This document shows, in pieces, positions 33,450 to 42,147 of a DNA stretch of 64,000 bases. Source of the stretch: Bradyrhizobium barranii subsp. apii (lineage in GTDB: Bacteria; Pseudomonadota; Alphaproteobacteria; Rhizobiales; Xanthobacteraceae); contig NZ_CP096256.1 of the NCBI RefSeq assembly GCF_011516635.5, positions 62,001 through 126,000 on the forward strand, written 5' to 3'. The translations under genes and the position numbers were made by a program. Each line of letters begins with the position of its first letter. The stretch's first letter is position 1. The notes beneath the pieces were generated by a model. That model was given only the letters and a program-made list of their open reading frames with translations, was not told where the DNA came from and did not search any database.

Positions 33450-33522
33450 CGTTTTTAGATTACCGGCGCACTCGCAGCTGCGCACTTTGAAGTTTCGGTA
33501 CCGCGCCGCCAATCTAAAAACG
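33450..33522. repeat. Inverted repeat A upstream of the TOTE gene
   Basis: CGTTTTTAGATT (33450-33461) and AATCTAAAAACG (33511-33522) are perfect 12-base inverted repeats. With two mismatches the symmetry continues inward into CGGCGC/GCGCCG. Confidence 0.7.
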
Positions 33523-33544
33523 CTCTCTATTATGCGTAGAGCGG

Positions 33545-33613
33545 CATTATGCGGAGTGTTGGCCTGTGAGGCTGGATTTCCGCCGGTTTTGGTGGATTTT
33601 GCTCCGCATAATG
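33545..33613. repeat. Inverted repeat B upstream of the TOTE gene
   Basis: CATTATGCGGAG (33545-33556) and CTCCGCATAATG (33602-33613) are perfect 12-base inverted repeats, 45 bases apart. An additional ATTATGCG lies at 33529-33536. The sequence resembles end motifs of tyrosine-recombinase transposons, but no such gene is beside it. Confidence 0.65.
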
Positions 33614-33715
33614 TCGAACACCTTGGGCCGTCGTGACGCATAGTCCGCCTTAAACGGAGGTCGTCTTTGGTCTATGTTTGCGCGCGACATGAACATTTAG
33701 GCGTAGGCTACAAAG

Positions 33716-36154
33716 TTGGTCGACAAGAATGAAGCTTCGGGGGAAATCGCACGCATTCGACGGCGGTTAGCTGATCTGAATGCAGAGCGGATGGAGCTTG
33801 AGCGTGAATTGGAAGCGCTTGAGCAAAAGCTGATCTCCGGTAGCCGCGCGGCCGAACGGCACGCTTTTGCCGATGCCTCTGTTACCAACAACTCCTCATC
33901 TATCGAGAAAATCGAGTTGTTCCGGCGCCTGTTCGCCGGGCGGCCCGATGTTTTCCCGGTGCGATGGGAAAATAGAAAAGCTGGACGCTCCGGTTATTCG
34001 CCGGCCTGTTCCAACGAATGGGCGAAAGAAATCTGCGGGAAACCGAAGGTAAAATGTGGGGAATGCCCGCATCAGGCTTTCATTCCTCCTTCCGAGGACA
34101 TCATCGAAAAGCACCTTCGTGGCGGCGATACCCGCACCGGTGACTTTGTCGCCGGTGTATACCCGTTGCTCCAGGACGAAACATGCTGGTTCCTCGCCGC
34201 AGACTTCGACAAGGAGGCGTGGGCGGAGGACGCCGGGGCGCTCCTGCAAACCTGCCGCGGCAGAGGCATCGCTGCCGCTCTCGAGCGGTCCCGATCGGGA
34301 AATGGCGGCCATGTCTGGATATTCTTCGGCGAACCGATCCCGGCGCGGACCGCGCGCCAGATGGGGGCGGCCCTGATCACGGAGACGATGGAGAAACGTC
34401 CCGAGATCGGCTTCTCCTCTTATGATCGGTTCTTTCCCAACCAGGATACGATGCCACTTGGTGGCTTCGGCAATCTGATTGCACTTCCCCTCCAACGAAA
34501 AGCTCGCGAAGTTGGCAACAGCGTTTTTGTCGACAGAGATCTGCGACCTTACGACGACCAATGGGCGTATCTGTCTTCTCTCCCAAGATTATCAGCTGAT
34601 GCGGCCTTCGGGATCGCCAACGAGGCGGAACTGTCAGGACGGGTGTTGGGCGTCCGGATGCCGGTCGATGACGAACATGCTGACGAGCCGTGGAAGATGT
34701 CGCCGTCACGCCGTAGTGAGCCACGGCGTATCAATGCTGCGATACCACAGCAGATCAGGATCGTGGTCGCTGATCAGATCTACATCGACAGGACAGAACT
34801 TCCGCCGGCCCTGATTGCGCAGTTCGTTCGCTTGGCAGCGTTCCAGAACCCGGAATTCTATCGCGCGCAAGCAATGCGTTTGCCGACATTCGGCAAGCCT
34901 CGAATCGTCTCGTGCGCCGAGCTCCATCCTCGACATGTAGCTCTGCCTCGCGGCTGCTTCGACGAAACTGTCGAACTCATCAAGAGTCACGGGGCGGTCG
35001 CCATTTTGGACGATCATCGCGAAGATGGAACGGCGCTGCCTGCCGGCGTCTCATTCCAGGGCGGACTGCGAGGGCCACAATCCCGGGCTTTCGATGCTCT
35101 CGTTGCCCACGACAGCGGCGTGCTCGCCGCCACGACGGCCTTCGGCAAGACGGTTGTCGCAGCCGCACTCATCGCACATCGCGCCCGCAACGCACTGGTT
35201 CTCGTTCATCGCCGGGAACTACTCACTCAATGGGTGGAGCGCCTGAGTTCCTTTTTGAACATCGATCCGAAACAGATCGGCGTTATCGGGGGTGGAAAAA
35301 GAAAGCCGACCGGCGTCATCGATGTGGCGCTCATCCAGAGCCTCGTCCGCAATGGAGAGGTCGCTGATATCGTTGCTGATTACGGTCATCTGATTGTCGA
35401 CGAATGCCATCATCTGTCCGCTGCAAGCTTTGAGCTTGTCGCTCGGCGGTCAAAGGCGCGATACGTCGTCGGCCTGTCCGCGACCGTTGCCCGAAAGGAC
35501 GGGCATCATCCCATCATCTTCATGCAATGCGGCCCTGTTCGCCATCGGGTCGATGCAAGAGTTCAGGCTGCCGAACGTGGCATTCGTCACCGCGCCCGCG
35601 ATCGCTCGACGAAATTTGAATTGCCGCCGTCCTTGGCGTTGGCCGAACGCCCGTCAATGCCGGCGATCTATGCAGCCCTGGCGCAGGACAGTGGCCGGAA
35701 TGACCTGATCTTTGATGATGTATTGAAATCGCTTGAAGCCAAGCGTTCGCCCATCGTTCTGACAGAACGAAAAGACCATCTCGAATATCTTCGTCAGAGA
35801 TTCTCGCCATTCGTGAAAAATCTCGTGGTGCTGCGTGGCGGCATGTCCGCGAAGGATCGCAAAACAGCCAACACGGTGTTGAATGTCCCTGATGATGATG
35901 AGCGTCTGATACTCGCAACAGGCCGCTACATTGGTGAAGGCTTCGATGACGCTCGACTCGACACGCTGTTCCTGACGATGCCGATCGCCTGGAAGGGAAC
36001 ATTGGCACAGTATGTCGGCCGCCTGCATCGCCAGCATGATGGCAAGAAAGATGTTTTGGTCGTCGACTATGTCGATAATACCGTCCCGGTTCTGGCCCGG
36101 ATGGGAGCGAAGCGACGAGCGGGTTATCGCGCGCTGGGCTACGTGATCGAGTAG
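33716..36154 (+). CDS. TOTE-type archaeo-eukaryotic primase fused to an SF2 helicase
   Basis: 812 residues from TTG 33716; ATG 33791 is the only nearby alternative. An N-terminal coiled coil (about 8-42) precedes an archaeo-eukaryotic primase-like domain (about 65-290). It contains the metal-binding LAADFDKEAW (Asp163, Asp165), GGHVWIFF (His199) and a Cys cluster (98, 107, 114, 117). A DEAD/DEAH helicase core follows: TTAFGKT (473-479), DECHH (562-566), GLSATVARKDG, and motif VI-like YVGRLHRQHDGK. This layout matches the predicted nucleotide-processing core of TOTE conflict systems. It would prime, unwind or copy nucleic acid; the partner proteins seen in other TOTE loci are not next to it. 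Confidence 0.82.
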   Translation: MVDKNEASGEIARIRRRLADLNAERMELERELEALEQKLISGSRAAERHAFADASVTNNSSSIEKIELFRRLFAGRPDVFPVRWENRKAGRSGYSPACSNEWAKEICGKPKVKCGECPHQAFIPPSEDIIEKHLRGGDTRTGDFVAGVYPLLQDETCWFLAADFDKEAWAEDAGALLQTCRGRGIAAALERSRSGNGGHVWIFFGEPIPARTARQMGAALITETMEKRPEIGFSSYDRFFPNQDTMPLGGFGNLIALPLQRKAREVGNSVFVDRDLRPYDDQWAYLSSLPRLSADAAFGIANEAELSGRVLGVRMPVDDEHADEPWKMSPSRRSEPRRINAAIPQQIRIVVADQIYIDRTELPPALIAQFVRLAAFQNPEFYRAQAMRLPTFGKPRIVSCAELHPRHVALPRGCFDETVELIKSHGAVAILDDHREDGTALPAGVSFQGGLRGPQSRAFDALVAHDSGVLAATTAFGKTVVAAALIAHRARNALVLVHRRELLTQWVERLSSFLNIDPKQIGVIGGGKRKPTGVIDVALIQSLVRNGEVADIVADYGHLIVDECHHLSAASFELVARRSKARYVVGLSATVARKDGHHPIIFMQCGPVRHRVDARVQAAERGIRHRARDRSTKFELPPSLALAERPSMPAIYAALAQDSGRNDLIFDDVLKSLEAKRSPIVLTERKDHLEYLRQRFSPFVKNLVVLRGGMSAKDRKTANTVLNVPDDDERLILATGRYIGEGFDDARLDTLFLTMPIAWKGTLAQYVGRLHRQHDGKKDVLVVDYVDNTVPVLARMGAKRRAGYRALGYVIE

Positions 36155-36190
36155 TGGCGCCCCGCTGAGAGCGGAGCGCCGTTGGGCCAG

Positions 36191-36490
36191 TCATCGCGAC
36201 CAGATGAGCTTGTGCTCGCCCTTGTCACCCTGAACTAGGGAGGCGTAGACCGGAGCCGTGAAGGACGGATCGTCGAGCTTGAGCGAGAGGTACTCGGCAC
36301 CAGTCTCACGGGCGGTCCTGCTCCAGCCGGCGCCGAACTCGACACCGTTGGCGGTGACGCGATAGTCGGGCGCCTTGTCGTTGTCGCGGTCGCAGGGTTT
36401 GATGGTGGCCTTGACGTTGAGGGTGAGGGTCTTGATCGTGCCGGCGAAGGCGCCGTTGTCGTCGCGGGTGAAGGTGCCGATCTGAGCCAT
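36191..36490 (-). CDS. DUF736 family protein (intact copy)
   Basis: 99 residues from ATG 36490 with AGGAG upstream (GGAGATACGACA before ATG). Signature: MAQIGTFTRDDNGAFAGTIK TLTLN, then FGAGWSRTARETGAEYLSLK LDDPSFTAPVYASLV and HKLIWSR. DUF736 proteins are small beta-rich proteins present in many copies in rhizobial plasmids and symbiosis islands. Their biochemical function is unknown. The open frame continues far upstream through a conserved leader, so longer start choices are artefacts. This is the only full-length DUF736 gene with its own stop in the window. Confidence 0.88.
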   Translation of the reverse strand: MAQIGTFTRDDNGAFAGTIKTLTLNVKATIKPCDRDNDKAPDYRVTANGVEFGAGWSRTARETGAEYLSLKLDDPSFTAPVYASLVQGDKGEHKLIWSR

Positions 36491-36795
36491 TGTCGTATCT
36501 CCTGAGAGTTCCCCGAAGCCGCCCGATGCAGCCTCGATGGCGGTCGTGAGGCGATGGACCGGACGTCTGCACCCTCGGGCCGCAGCGTCAGCGGAGGACG
36601 GCGGCAGCCGAGCTTGTTGTTGCGCGAGGAATGCGGCGTGGCCGCAGGGGAAGAAGGTCGGCGGAGCCGTTGCAGGCCAAGTCTGGAGCGGCGCCAGACC
36701 AGCCCCAAGAGAGGCCGCATCGGGGGCTTCGCCGGCATTGTCGGCAGAGAACGACGCTGGCGGTCGGCGCCTCTTCAGCACGTTCGGCGCCGCCG
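36491..36795 (-). promoter_or_regulatory. Conserved DUF736 leader (copy 1)
   Basis: Upstream of the DUF736 start the minus strand shares blocks with the leader at 40400-40600 and the relic at 12222-12470. The shared pattern includes CTTCTTCCCCTG, GCATTCCTCGCG and TCCTCCGCTGACGCTGCGG. One frame gives TFFPCGHAAFLAQQQ at 36658-36614, similar in all three. Its base- and peptide-level conservation suggests either a leader peptide or a structured RNA leader. No experiment is implied. Confidence 0.5.
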
Positions 36796-36988
36796 GCGCG
36801 TCAACCCTCCGGCATTACGGCCAGCATGCTCCGACCCAACGACACACGCCGCGCCCGACGGGTCTCCACGGACATGTCGGATTCGGATCCAGTGGGCAAA
36901 ACGCCTATCGCATGGAATGGGATCGAAACCTTCGGTTTGCTCGACGCGCCGGGCGCTCCCGGCGTGAACAAGCAACTCGAAGGAAAAC

Positions 36989-38200
36989 GTGGTGACAAAA
37001 CGAAAGCGCAGACATCGCCGAAGCGTTGATGTCCGGATCAACTGGCTGCAACCGCATGTCGATGACTTCAAGGACTGGCTCTCGCTGCGGAAATACACAC
37101 CGGCGACAGTAACAGAGGTGGCGCGCCTGCTCGCGCTGTGGGCCGATTGGGTCCGCGCGTCCGGCTTCGAGATCGAAACGCTCGCCGCCGGCTTCGCCGC
37201 ATCGGCGTCGGTGTTCCGGGGTAGCAAGACAACTCGTGCGCCACAGGGCGCCGCCGCGCTGTTCATCGCCTATCTGCGTGAGACGAACGTGCTGCCGCCG
37301 GAGCGGCGGCCGTCGCTGGAGGAGAGCTGGCCGGCACTGGCCGCCTTCCGTCGCTGGATGCGGGAGCAGCGCGGCGTCAAGGACTCCACGCTCGACACCT
37401 ATCAGGCGATCCTGGTCGACCTGCTGGCGTCGCTCGGCACCGATCCGGCCCCGTACACAGCCGCCGCGATCCGCGGCTTCGTGCTCGATCGCGCGAAGCC
37501 GCACGGACGCGGACGGGCGCAAGGCATCACCGTCGCCACGCGCGCCTACCTCAAATATCTTGTGGCGACAGGGCAGTGCCCGGTCGGCCGGGAACAGGCT
37601 GTTCCGAGCTTCGCGAACTGGCAGTTGGCGACGACGCCACGCTTCCTCGGGCAAGCCGACATCGGCCGCCTTCTTGCCGCTTGTGACGGCGAGGATCGGC
37701 TGCGCGATCGGGCCGTCATTCTGCTCCTTGCCCGCTTGGGCCTCAGGGCAAGCGAAGTCGCTAATCTGGCCTTCGGTGAGATCGACTGGGTGGCTGGCAG
37801 GATAACCCTTGCCGGCAAGGCTCGGCGCGAGGAGCGCCTGCCACTGACTCAGGAGATTGGCGATGCCATCCTCGCCTATATCGAGCGGGCACGGCCGCGC
37901 GTCGCGACAACGCGGGTCTTCCTGACGAGTGCTGCGCCCGTCAGGCCGCTCAGCCGCATCGCCGTGAAATGCATCGTGCGCCGTGCCCTCGATAGGGCTG
38001 GCGTCAAAAGCATCCATCGTGGGGCTCATGTTCTGCGCCACTCCGCCGCGACGACCATGCTGCGCAACGGCGCCAGCCTTGCCGGTGTCGGCGCCGTGCT
38101 GCGGCACCGCTCCCCATCGGTCACAGCGCTCTATGCCAAGGTGGATATCGGCCTCTTGTCGGAGATTGCGCAGCCCTGGGGCGGGAGGCTACCATGTTGA
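36989..38200 (+). CDS. ritA: RIT element recombinase A
   Basis: 403-residue tyrosine recombinase, first of three. It has a long N-terminal core-binding region (about 1-215). The catalytic Arg is in LGLRASEVANL, the HxxR block in HVLRHSAATTML, the second His/Arg in VLRHRSPS and the nucleophile in TALYAKVD. It ends ATGTTGA, overlapping ritB by seven bases. RIT recombinases are thought to act together on inverted terminal repeats. No frameshift is seen. The start GTG 36989 is preceded by AAGGAAAAC. Confidence 0.82.
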   Translation: MVTKRKRRHRRSVDVRINWLQPHVDDFKDWLSLRKYTPATVTEVARLLALWADWVRASGFEIETLAAGFAASASVFRGSKTTRAPQGAAALFIAYLRETNVLPPERRPSLEESWPALAAFRRWMREQRGVKDSTLDTYQAILVDLLASLGTDPAPYTAAAIRGFVLDRAKPHGRGRAQGITVATRAYLKYLVATGQCPVGREQAVPSFANWQLATTPRFLGQADIGRLLAACDGEDRLRDRAVILLLARLGLRASEVANLAFGEIDWVAGRITLAGKARREERLPLTQEIGDAILAYIERARPRVATTRVFLTSAAPVRPLSRIAVKCIVRRALDRAGVKSIHRGAHVLRHSAATTMLRNGASLAGVGAVLRHRSPSVTALYAKVDIGLLSEIAQPWGGRLPC

Positions 38201-39114
38201 GCGAGGACGCTGACCGCTACATCACCCTTCGCCGCACGCTCGGTTACAAGCTGGTCAAGGCCGAGCGGTGTCTTCGTGCCTTCGCGCGCTTCGCCGCCGG
38301 GCGGGACGAAGCGCATATCCGCACCGCATCCGTTCTCGCCTGGTTGCCGACGGTCGCCCGGACGCCGGGCGCACGCGAACGGCGCCTGACGGACCTGATC
38401 CTGTTCGCGCGCTTCCTGCATGCCGAAGATCCTCGGCATGAGATCCCGCGCGCCGACTTCGCGCGGAACCGGCAAACGCGACCGATTCCCTATATCTATA
38501 CCGCGGACGAGATCGCCCGCATCCTCGAGGCCGCCGGCAGGCTCCGACGTCAGAAGCCCAATCCCCTGCGTCACCAGCTCTACGTCATGCTGTTCGGGCT
38601 GATCGCCGCCACGGGACTGCGCATCTCGGAGGCCATTGCGCTCAAGCTTGATGACATTGGGCCCGATGGTGTGCTGCACATCCGCGAGACCAAGTTCCGC
38701 AAGAGCCGGCTCGTGCCGCTGCATCCGACGGTCATCGAGGCGCTCGCCCGCTATCTCGAGGCCCGCCGCCAACGCGCCGGCGCAAGCGACTGGCTGTTCC
38801 CATCCGTCCGGCACAGGGCGCTGTACTCGACGACGGTGAATTACACATTCCGCTGCGTCTTGCGGCGAGCGGGAATTGCACCGGAGCGAAGCCAGCAGCC
38901 TCGCATCCACGATCTGCGCCATACCTTCGCAACTCGCGTGCTCGAACAATGCGGTGTCGAGCGTGGCGCGGTCGCCCGGCACTTCGTCGCTCTGTCGACC
39001 TATCTCGGCCATGCCGATATCCAGAACACCTACTGGTACCTCCAGGCGACGCCGGAGATGATGGCGGATATCGCCTCGGCAGCGGAAATGCTGGTTGGAG
39101 GGAGCGTGGCATGA
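38194..39114 (+). CDS. ritB: RIT element recombinase B
   Basis: 306-residue tyrosine recombinase. Catalytic region: ATGLRISEAIALKLDDI, LHIRETKFRKSRLVPLHP, HDLRHTFATRVLEQ, TYLGHADIQNTYWYLQATPE, all active-site residues visible. The smaller size and ETKFRKSRLVPL motif are typical of the middle gene of RIT trios. It starts within the last codons of ritA (GGGAGG eight bases upstream) and ends with ATGA coupling to ritC. Its function presumably depends on ritA and ritC. Confidence 0.83.
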   Translation: MLSEDADRYITLRRTLGYKLVKAERCLRAFARFAAGRDEAHIRTASVLAWLPTVARTPGARERRLTDLILFARFLHAEDPRHEIPRADFARNRQTRPIPYIYTADEIARILEAAGRLRRQKPNPLRHQLYVMLFGLIAATGLRISEAIALKLDDIGPDGVLHIRETKFRKSRLVPLHPTVIEALARYLEARRQRAGASDWLFPSVRHRALYSTTVNYTFRCVLRRAGIAPERSQQPRIHDLRHTFATRVLEQCGVERGAVARHFVALSTYLGHADIQNTYWYLQATPEMMADIASAAEMLVGGSVA

Positions 39115-40121
39115 CGAAGCTCGCCCCTCTCATCACAGGCTTCCTGCGCGACTACATGCCCCGCCAGCGCGGCTACAGTCCGGAAAGCTGCGAGACCTAC
39201 GCGTTCAGCTTCAAGCTGCTGTTCGACTTCGCCGCGAAACGGCTCGGCACGCGTCCGTCACGGCTGACGATCGAAGACCTGGACGCGCCGCTGATCGTCG
39301 CCTTCCTGGCCCACATCGAACAGGAGCGCGGCAATGGCGCCGCCACGCGCAACCTGCGGCTCGCCGCCATCAAGACGTTCATGCGCTATGTGGAGCACCG
39401 GGTGCCCTCCGCCCTTGAGCAGATCGGTCGCGTCCATGCCATCCCGGTCAAGCGCCACGACCAGAAGCTCATCCGCCATCTGACGATGGAGGAGGTTCGC
39501 GCGATCCTCAACGCCCCCGATCTTGCGACACGATCCGGCGTGCGCGACCGGGCGATGATGCACCTCTGCTTTGCCGGGGGCTTGCGGGTCTCCGAGCTGG
39601 TCGGCGTTCTGACCGAAAACCTGTCGCTCCAGCACGGAGCGAGCGTGACGATCCGGGGCAAGGGCCGCAAGGAACGCTGCCTCCCACTCTGGAAGGACAC
39701 CGCGCGCGACCTTCGCGCCTGGTTGAGCGTCAGGGGAGCAGTCCGCGTGCCGGAGCTGTTCGTCAACGCACAGGATGAGCCGATGACCCGTGCGGGCTTC
39801 GAGTACGTGCTCGACAAGCACGTTCGTGCGGCGGCCGAGGCGTGCCCGTCCTTGCGCAGTCGTTCGATCTCTCCGCACCAGCTTCGGCATAGCTGCGCGG
39901 TGATCATGCTGCAGGCGACGCACGATATCCGGAAGGTGGCGCTGTGGCTTGGGCATGCCGATATCCGCACAACCGAGGTCTATCTCCGCATGGATCCCTC
40001 GGAAAGGCTCGAGGCAGTGGAAGCGGTCGTTCCGCCGGAGCTGCGCCGCGGTCGGTTCAGGGCGCCGGATGCATTGATCGCCTCTTTGTTGGAGAACGCA
40101 TCTACGTCCGACACGACGTGA
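39111..40121 (+). CDS. ritC: RIT element recombinase C
   Basis: 336 residues from ATG 39111, overlapping the ritB stop; the longer open frame from 38949 lies inside ritB and is not used. Core-binding domain: LITGFLRDYMPRQRGYSPES, TYAFSFKLLFDFAAKRL. Catalytic blocks are AGGLRVSELVGV, RGKGRKERCLPL, SPHQLRHSCAVIML, WLGHADIRTTEVYLRMD. This is a complete active site. The C-terminal tail ends SLLENASTSDTT. It closes the trio. Confidence 0.83.
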   Translation: MTKLAPLITGFLRDYMPRQRGYSPESCETYAFSFKLLFDFAAKRLGTRPSRLTIEDLDAPLIVAFLAHIEQERGNGAATRNLRLAAIKTFMRYVEHRVPSALEQIGRVHAIPVKRHDQKLIRHLTMEEVRAILNAPDLATRSGVRDRAMMHLCFAGGLRVSELVGVLTENLSLQHGASVTIRGKGRKERCLPLWKDTARDLRAWLSVRGAVRVPELFVNAQDEPMTRAGFEYVLDKHVRAAAEACPSLRSRSISPHQLRHSCAVIMLQATHDIRKVALWLGHADIRTTEVYLRMDPSERLEAVEAVVPPELRRGRFRAPDALIASLLENASTSDTT

Positions 40122-40152
40122 GGCTTCATTATCATGCTACGGTGACGCGCCG

Positions 40153-40600
40153 TCGGTCCGTTCGGTGCGGCAGCACGATCGTGCCGGCCACATCAGCAAG
40201 TTGAGCCTTCTCCCGTTCGATCTTGGAACCGGAGAAGGACGCTCTTGTTGCGCGTGAATCTGGTTAGTGCGGTGACGCCGTCATTGGCCTTGGTGATGCC
40301 TGTGAGCCGATGCTCTCCTGTGAAGCTGCTTGGGCTCACGTCCATACCGGCCTTTTGCTGGCGGATCACGCGCCACAATACGCTCGCTGCGCTCGCCGAC
40401 CTTTACCCGCAATGGCTCGTTCGCGATCTTCTTCCCCTGCCGCCAAGCGGCGGCATTCCTCGCGAGGCAACAAGATCGCTCAGCCCGCCATCCTCCGCTG
40501 ACGCTGCGGGCCAAGGCTGCGGGGCGGTCGTTGCGGCGCTCACAGATCGCCATCAAGGCCGCGATGGTCGCGGGCTTGGAAACAGCAACAGGAGATCACC
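40153..40600 (+). promoter_or_regulatory. Right flank of the trio and DUF736 leader (copy 2)
   Basis: No independent gene is supported. The last 200 bases repeat the DUF736 leader pattern; the frame 40426-40473 reads IFFPCRQAAAFLARQQ. CAGGAGATCACC is the ribosome site immediately before the DUF736 ATG at 40601. Confidence 0.5.
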
Positions 40601-40897
40601 ATGGCTCAGATTGGCACCTTCACCCGCGCCGAAGATGGCTCGTACACCGGCACCATCAAGACGCTTTTGCTCAACATTAAGGTACGCTTCCTTCCGACCG
40701 AACCCTCCGGTAACGAGAAGGCGCCGGACCTGCGCGTGACGGCCGGCAACGTTGAGATAGGCGCCGCGTGGCAGCGGACCTCGAAAGAGAACACCGTCTA
40801 TCACTCGGTGAAGCTCGACGACCCGTCCTTCCCGGCGCCGATCTACGCCAACTTCGTCGCGGTCGATGACGGCTACGCGCTCGTCTGGTCACGTGAT
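40601..40897 (+). pseudogene. DUF736 gene cut at its last codons by an IS701 remnant
   Basis: Reads MAQIGTFTRAEDGSYTGTIK, NVEIGAAWQRTSKENTVYHS and VKLDDPSFPAPIYANFV to ALVWSR, essentially the whole DUF736 domain. Then, instead of a stop, it runs into a truncated IS701-family sequence and stays open to 41332 with about 144 foreign residues. The DUF736 part could still be made, but as a chimera. It diverges from the 36490 copy (insertion RFLPTEPSGNE), so this is a separate paralogue. Confidence 0.72.
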
Positions 40898-41749
40898 GGT
40901 GCGCCAAGCTTTGGCCGGCAGGCCGATCGCGAGCGCTTTAACGGCGGCCGGCCGACGCTGACGGTTGCGGCGCATCAGTTTCGGGGGACGGCCGCGGCCC
41001 GACCATGGCTTCGGCGGCAAGGGACCGGTGCCGGGCGCCCATACCGTTGTGCTCGACAGAAGACCCGCCACATAGGTCAATCCCAGCGCCGTGATCTCCG
41101 TGCGCAGATCGCTGTTGTTGCCATAGCCCGCGTCCATCAGCACGACACCACGCGGAAGGCCGGTCGCACAGGCCCACCGCAACTGCTCCAGCGCGATCTC
41201 CGGCTTGGTCCGGAAGCCGACTTCGGCAGGAATGCCCACCTTGCGCCGCCGATCGCAATCCTCAGTCCATTCCTTCGGAAGATAAAGGCGGTAGGCAACA
41301 GGCAGGCTGGCGTGGTGATTGGCAATCGATAATGACACCGCCACCTGGCAATTATCCTGCTTGCCGAGCTGCCCGCAATATTGCCGTGCAACTCCAACCG
41401 AATGTCGCCCCTGCTTGGGAAATCCGGTGTCATCGATGATCCAAGCTTCGATCGGGCCCTGGCGTTCGATCGCCGGCAGGACCATCTCTCGTACCTTGCC
41501 CAGCACCTTCTCATCCGACCAGGCGCCGCTGCCGACGAAATGCAGCAGCGATTGATGTTGGGCGGCCGTCCGTTCCGGAGCCGTCATCGCCGCCATTGGC
41601 TCCACGCTCTTACGACCGCCACAGGCCATGAGGCCGACGCAATAGTCGCGCAGCGGTGCCTTCCGATCAGCATGACCGATGACGCTGGCAAGCCCTTCCA
41701 AATACGTCGCAAATCGCATCTCACTGGTCTTGGTGCCACGCCCGCTCAT
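40889..41749 (-). pseudogene. IS701-family transposase, C-terminally truncated
   Basis: Starts at ATG 41749 (MSGRGTKTSEMRFATYLEGL) with GAGGAGG upstream. It has ARQYCGQLGKQDNCQVAVSL, the catalytic IIDDTGFPKQG and VLMDAGYGNNSDLR, and GLPAKAWRTIT where it ends. The final third of the transposase, with the catalytic Glu block, is missing. The last codons (ATCACGTGA) coincide with the DUF736 sequence TGGTCACGTGA, suggesting a microhomology-type deletion joint at about 40889-40897. It is inactive. Confidence 0.82.
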
Positions 41750-42147
41750 GTAGCCTCCTCGGCTGATGGTCCATGCTTCAACCATCGCTGATTCCGGCCG
41801 GATAAAGCCTGCGGTTTTGTGACTCAGTCGTACTAGGCGGTGCATTCACCAGCGAAGTCGAGGTCTATGCCAGTCTGATCCGCTACGGCAATTGCGCCGA
41901 TGTCGTCAGGGCCACTCGGCAGGCCATTGAGCGCGGATATCCAAACGCAGCGGCTTGGGGCGATATCAAAGCGCGGGAATCGACGACTTCGGAGGTTGCT
42001 GATCGTCGGTGCGACCTTGATCATCAAGTTGCTTGACGAGGCTTGAATGCCCCGCTCTGGATTCCTGCCGGGACGCGATGACCCCACCAGAGCTGGCGCG
42101 AGAAGGTCCATGGCCGCATCCAGTCGAGGCAGGTTTTTTCCCGCTGC
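41750..42147. other. IS701 5' flank and unassigned DNA
   Basis: Contains the left end of the IS701 remnant and a short plus-strand frame near 41847 reading EVEVYASLIRYGNCADVVRA and QAIERGYPNAAAWGDI, which I cannot assign; it has no start codon in context. It is likely a decayed gene. Confidence 0.4.

Larger units (their letters stand above)
33184..33715. other. Non-coding interval with two large palindromes
   Basis: No supported gene. It contains the IS91 right flank and two successive dyads, described separately, directly upstream of the primase-helicase gene. Confidence 0.5.
36796..40152 (+). mobile_element. Three-recombinase (RIT-like) element
   Basis: Three overlapping tyrosine-recombinase genes in one direction with translational overlaps match recombinase-in-trio (RIT) elements. 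Candidate ends are CGGCGCGTCAACC (36796-36808) and GGTGACGCGCCG (40141-40152), an imperfect inverted repeat of about 10-12 bases. The element separates two divergently oriented DUF736 leaders. The exact boundaries are tentative. Confidence 0.65.

Noticed and set aside
36989..40121. Three integrases as an integron or phage remnant
   Set aside because: No attC array, cassette or phage gene; the overlapping trio is better explained as a RIT-like element.
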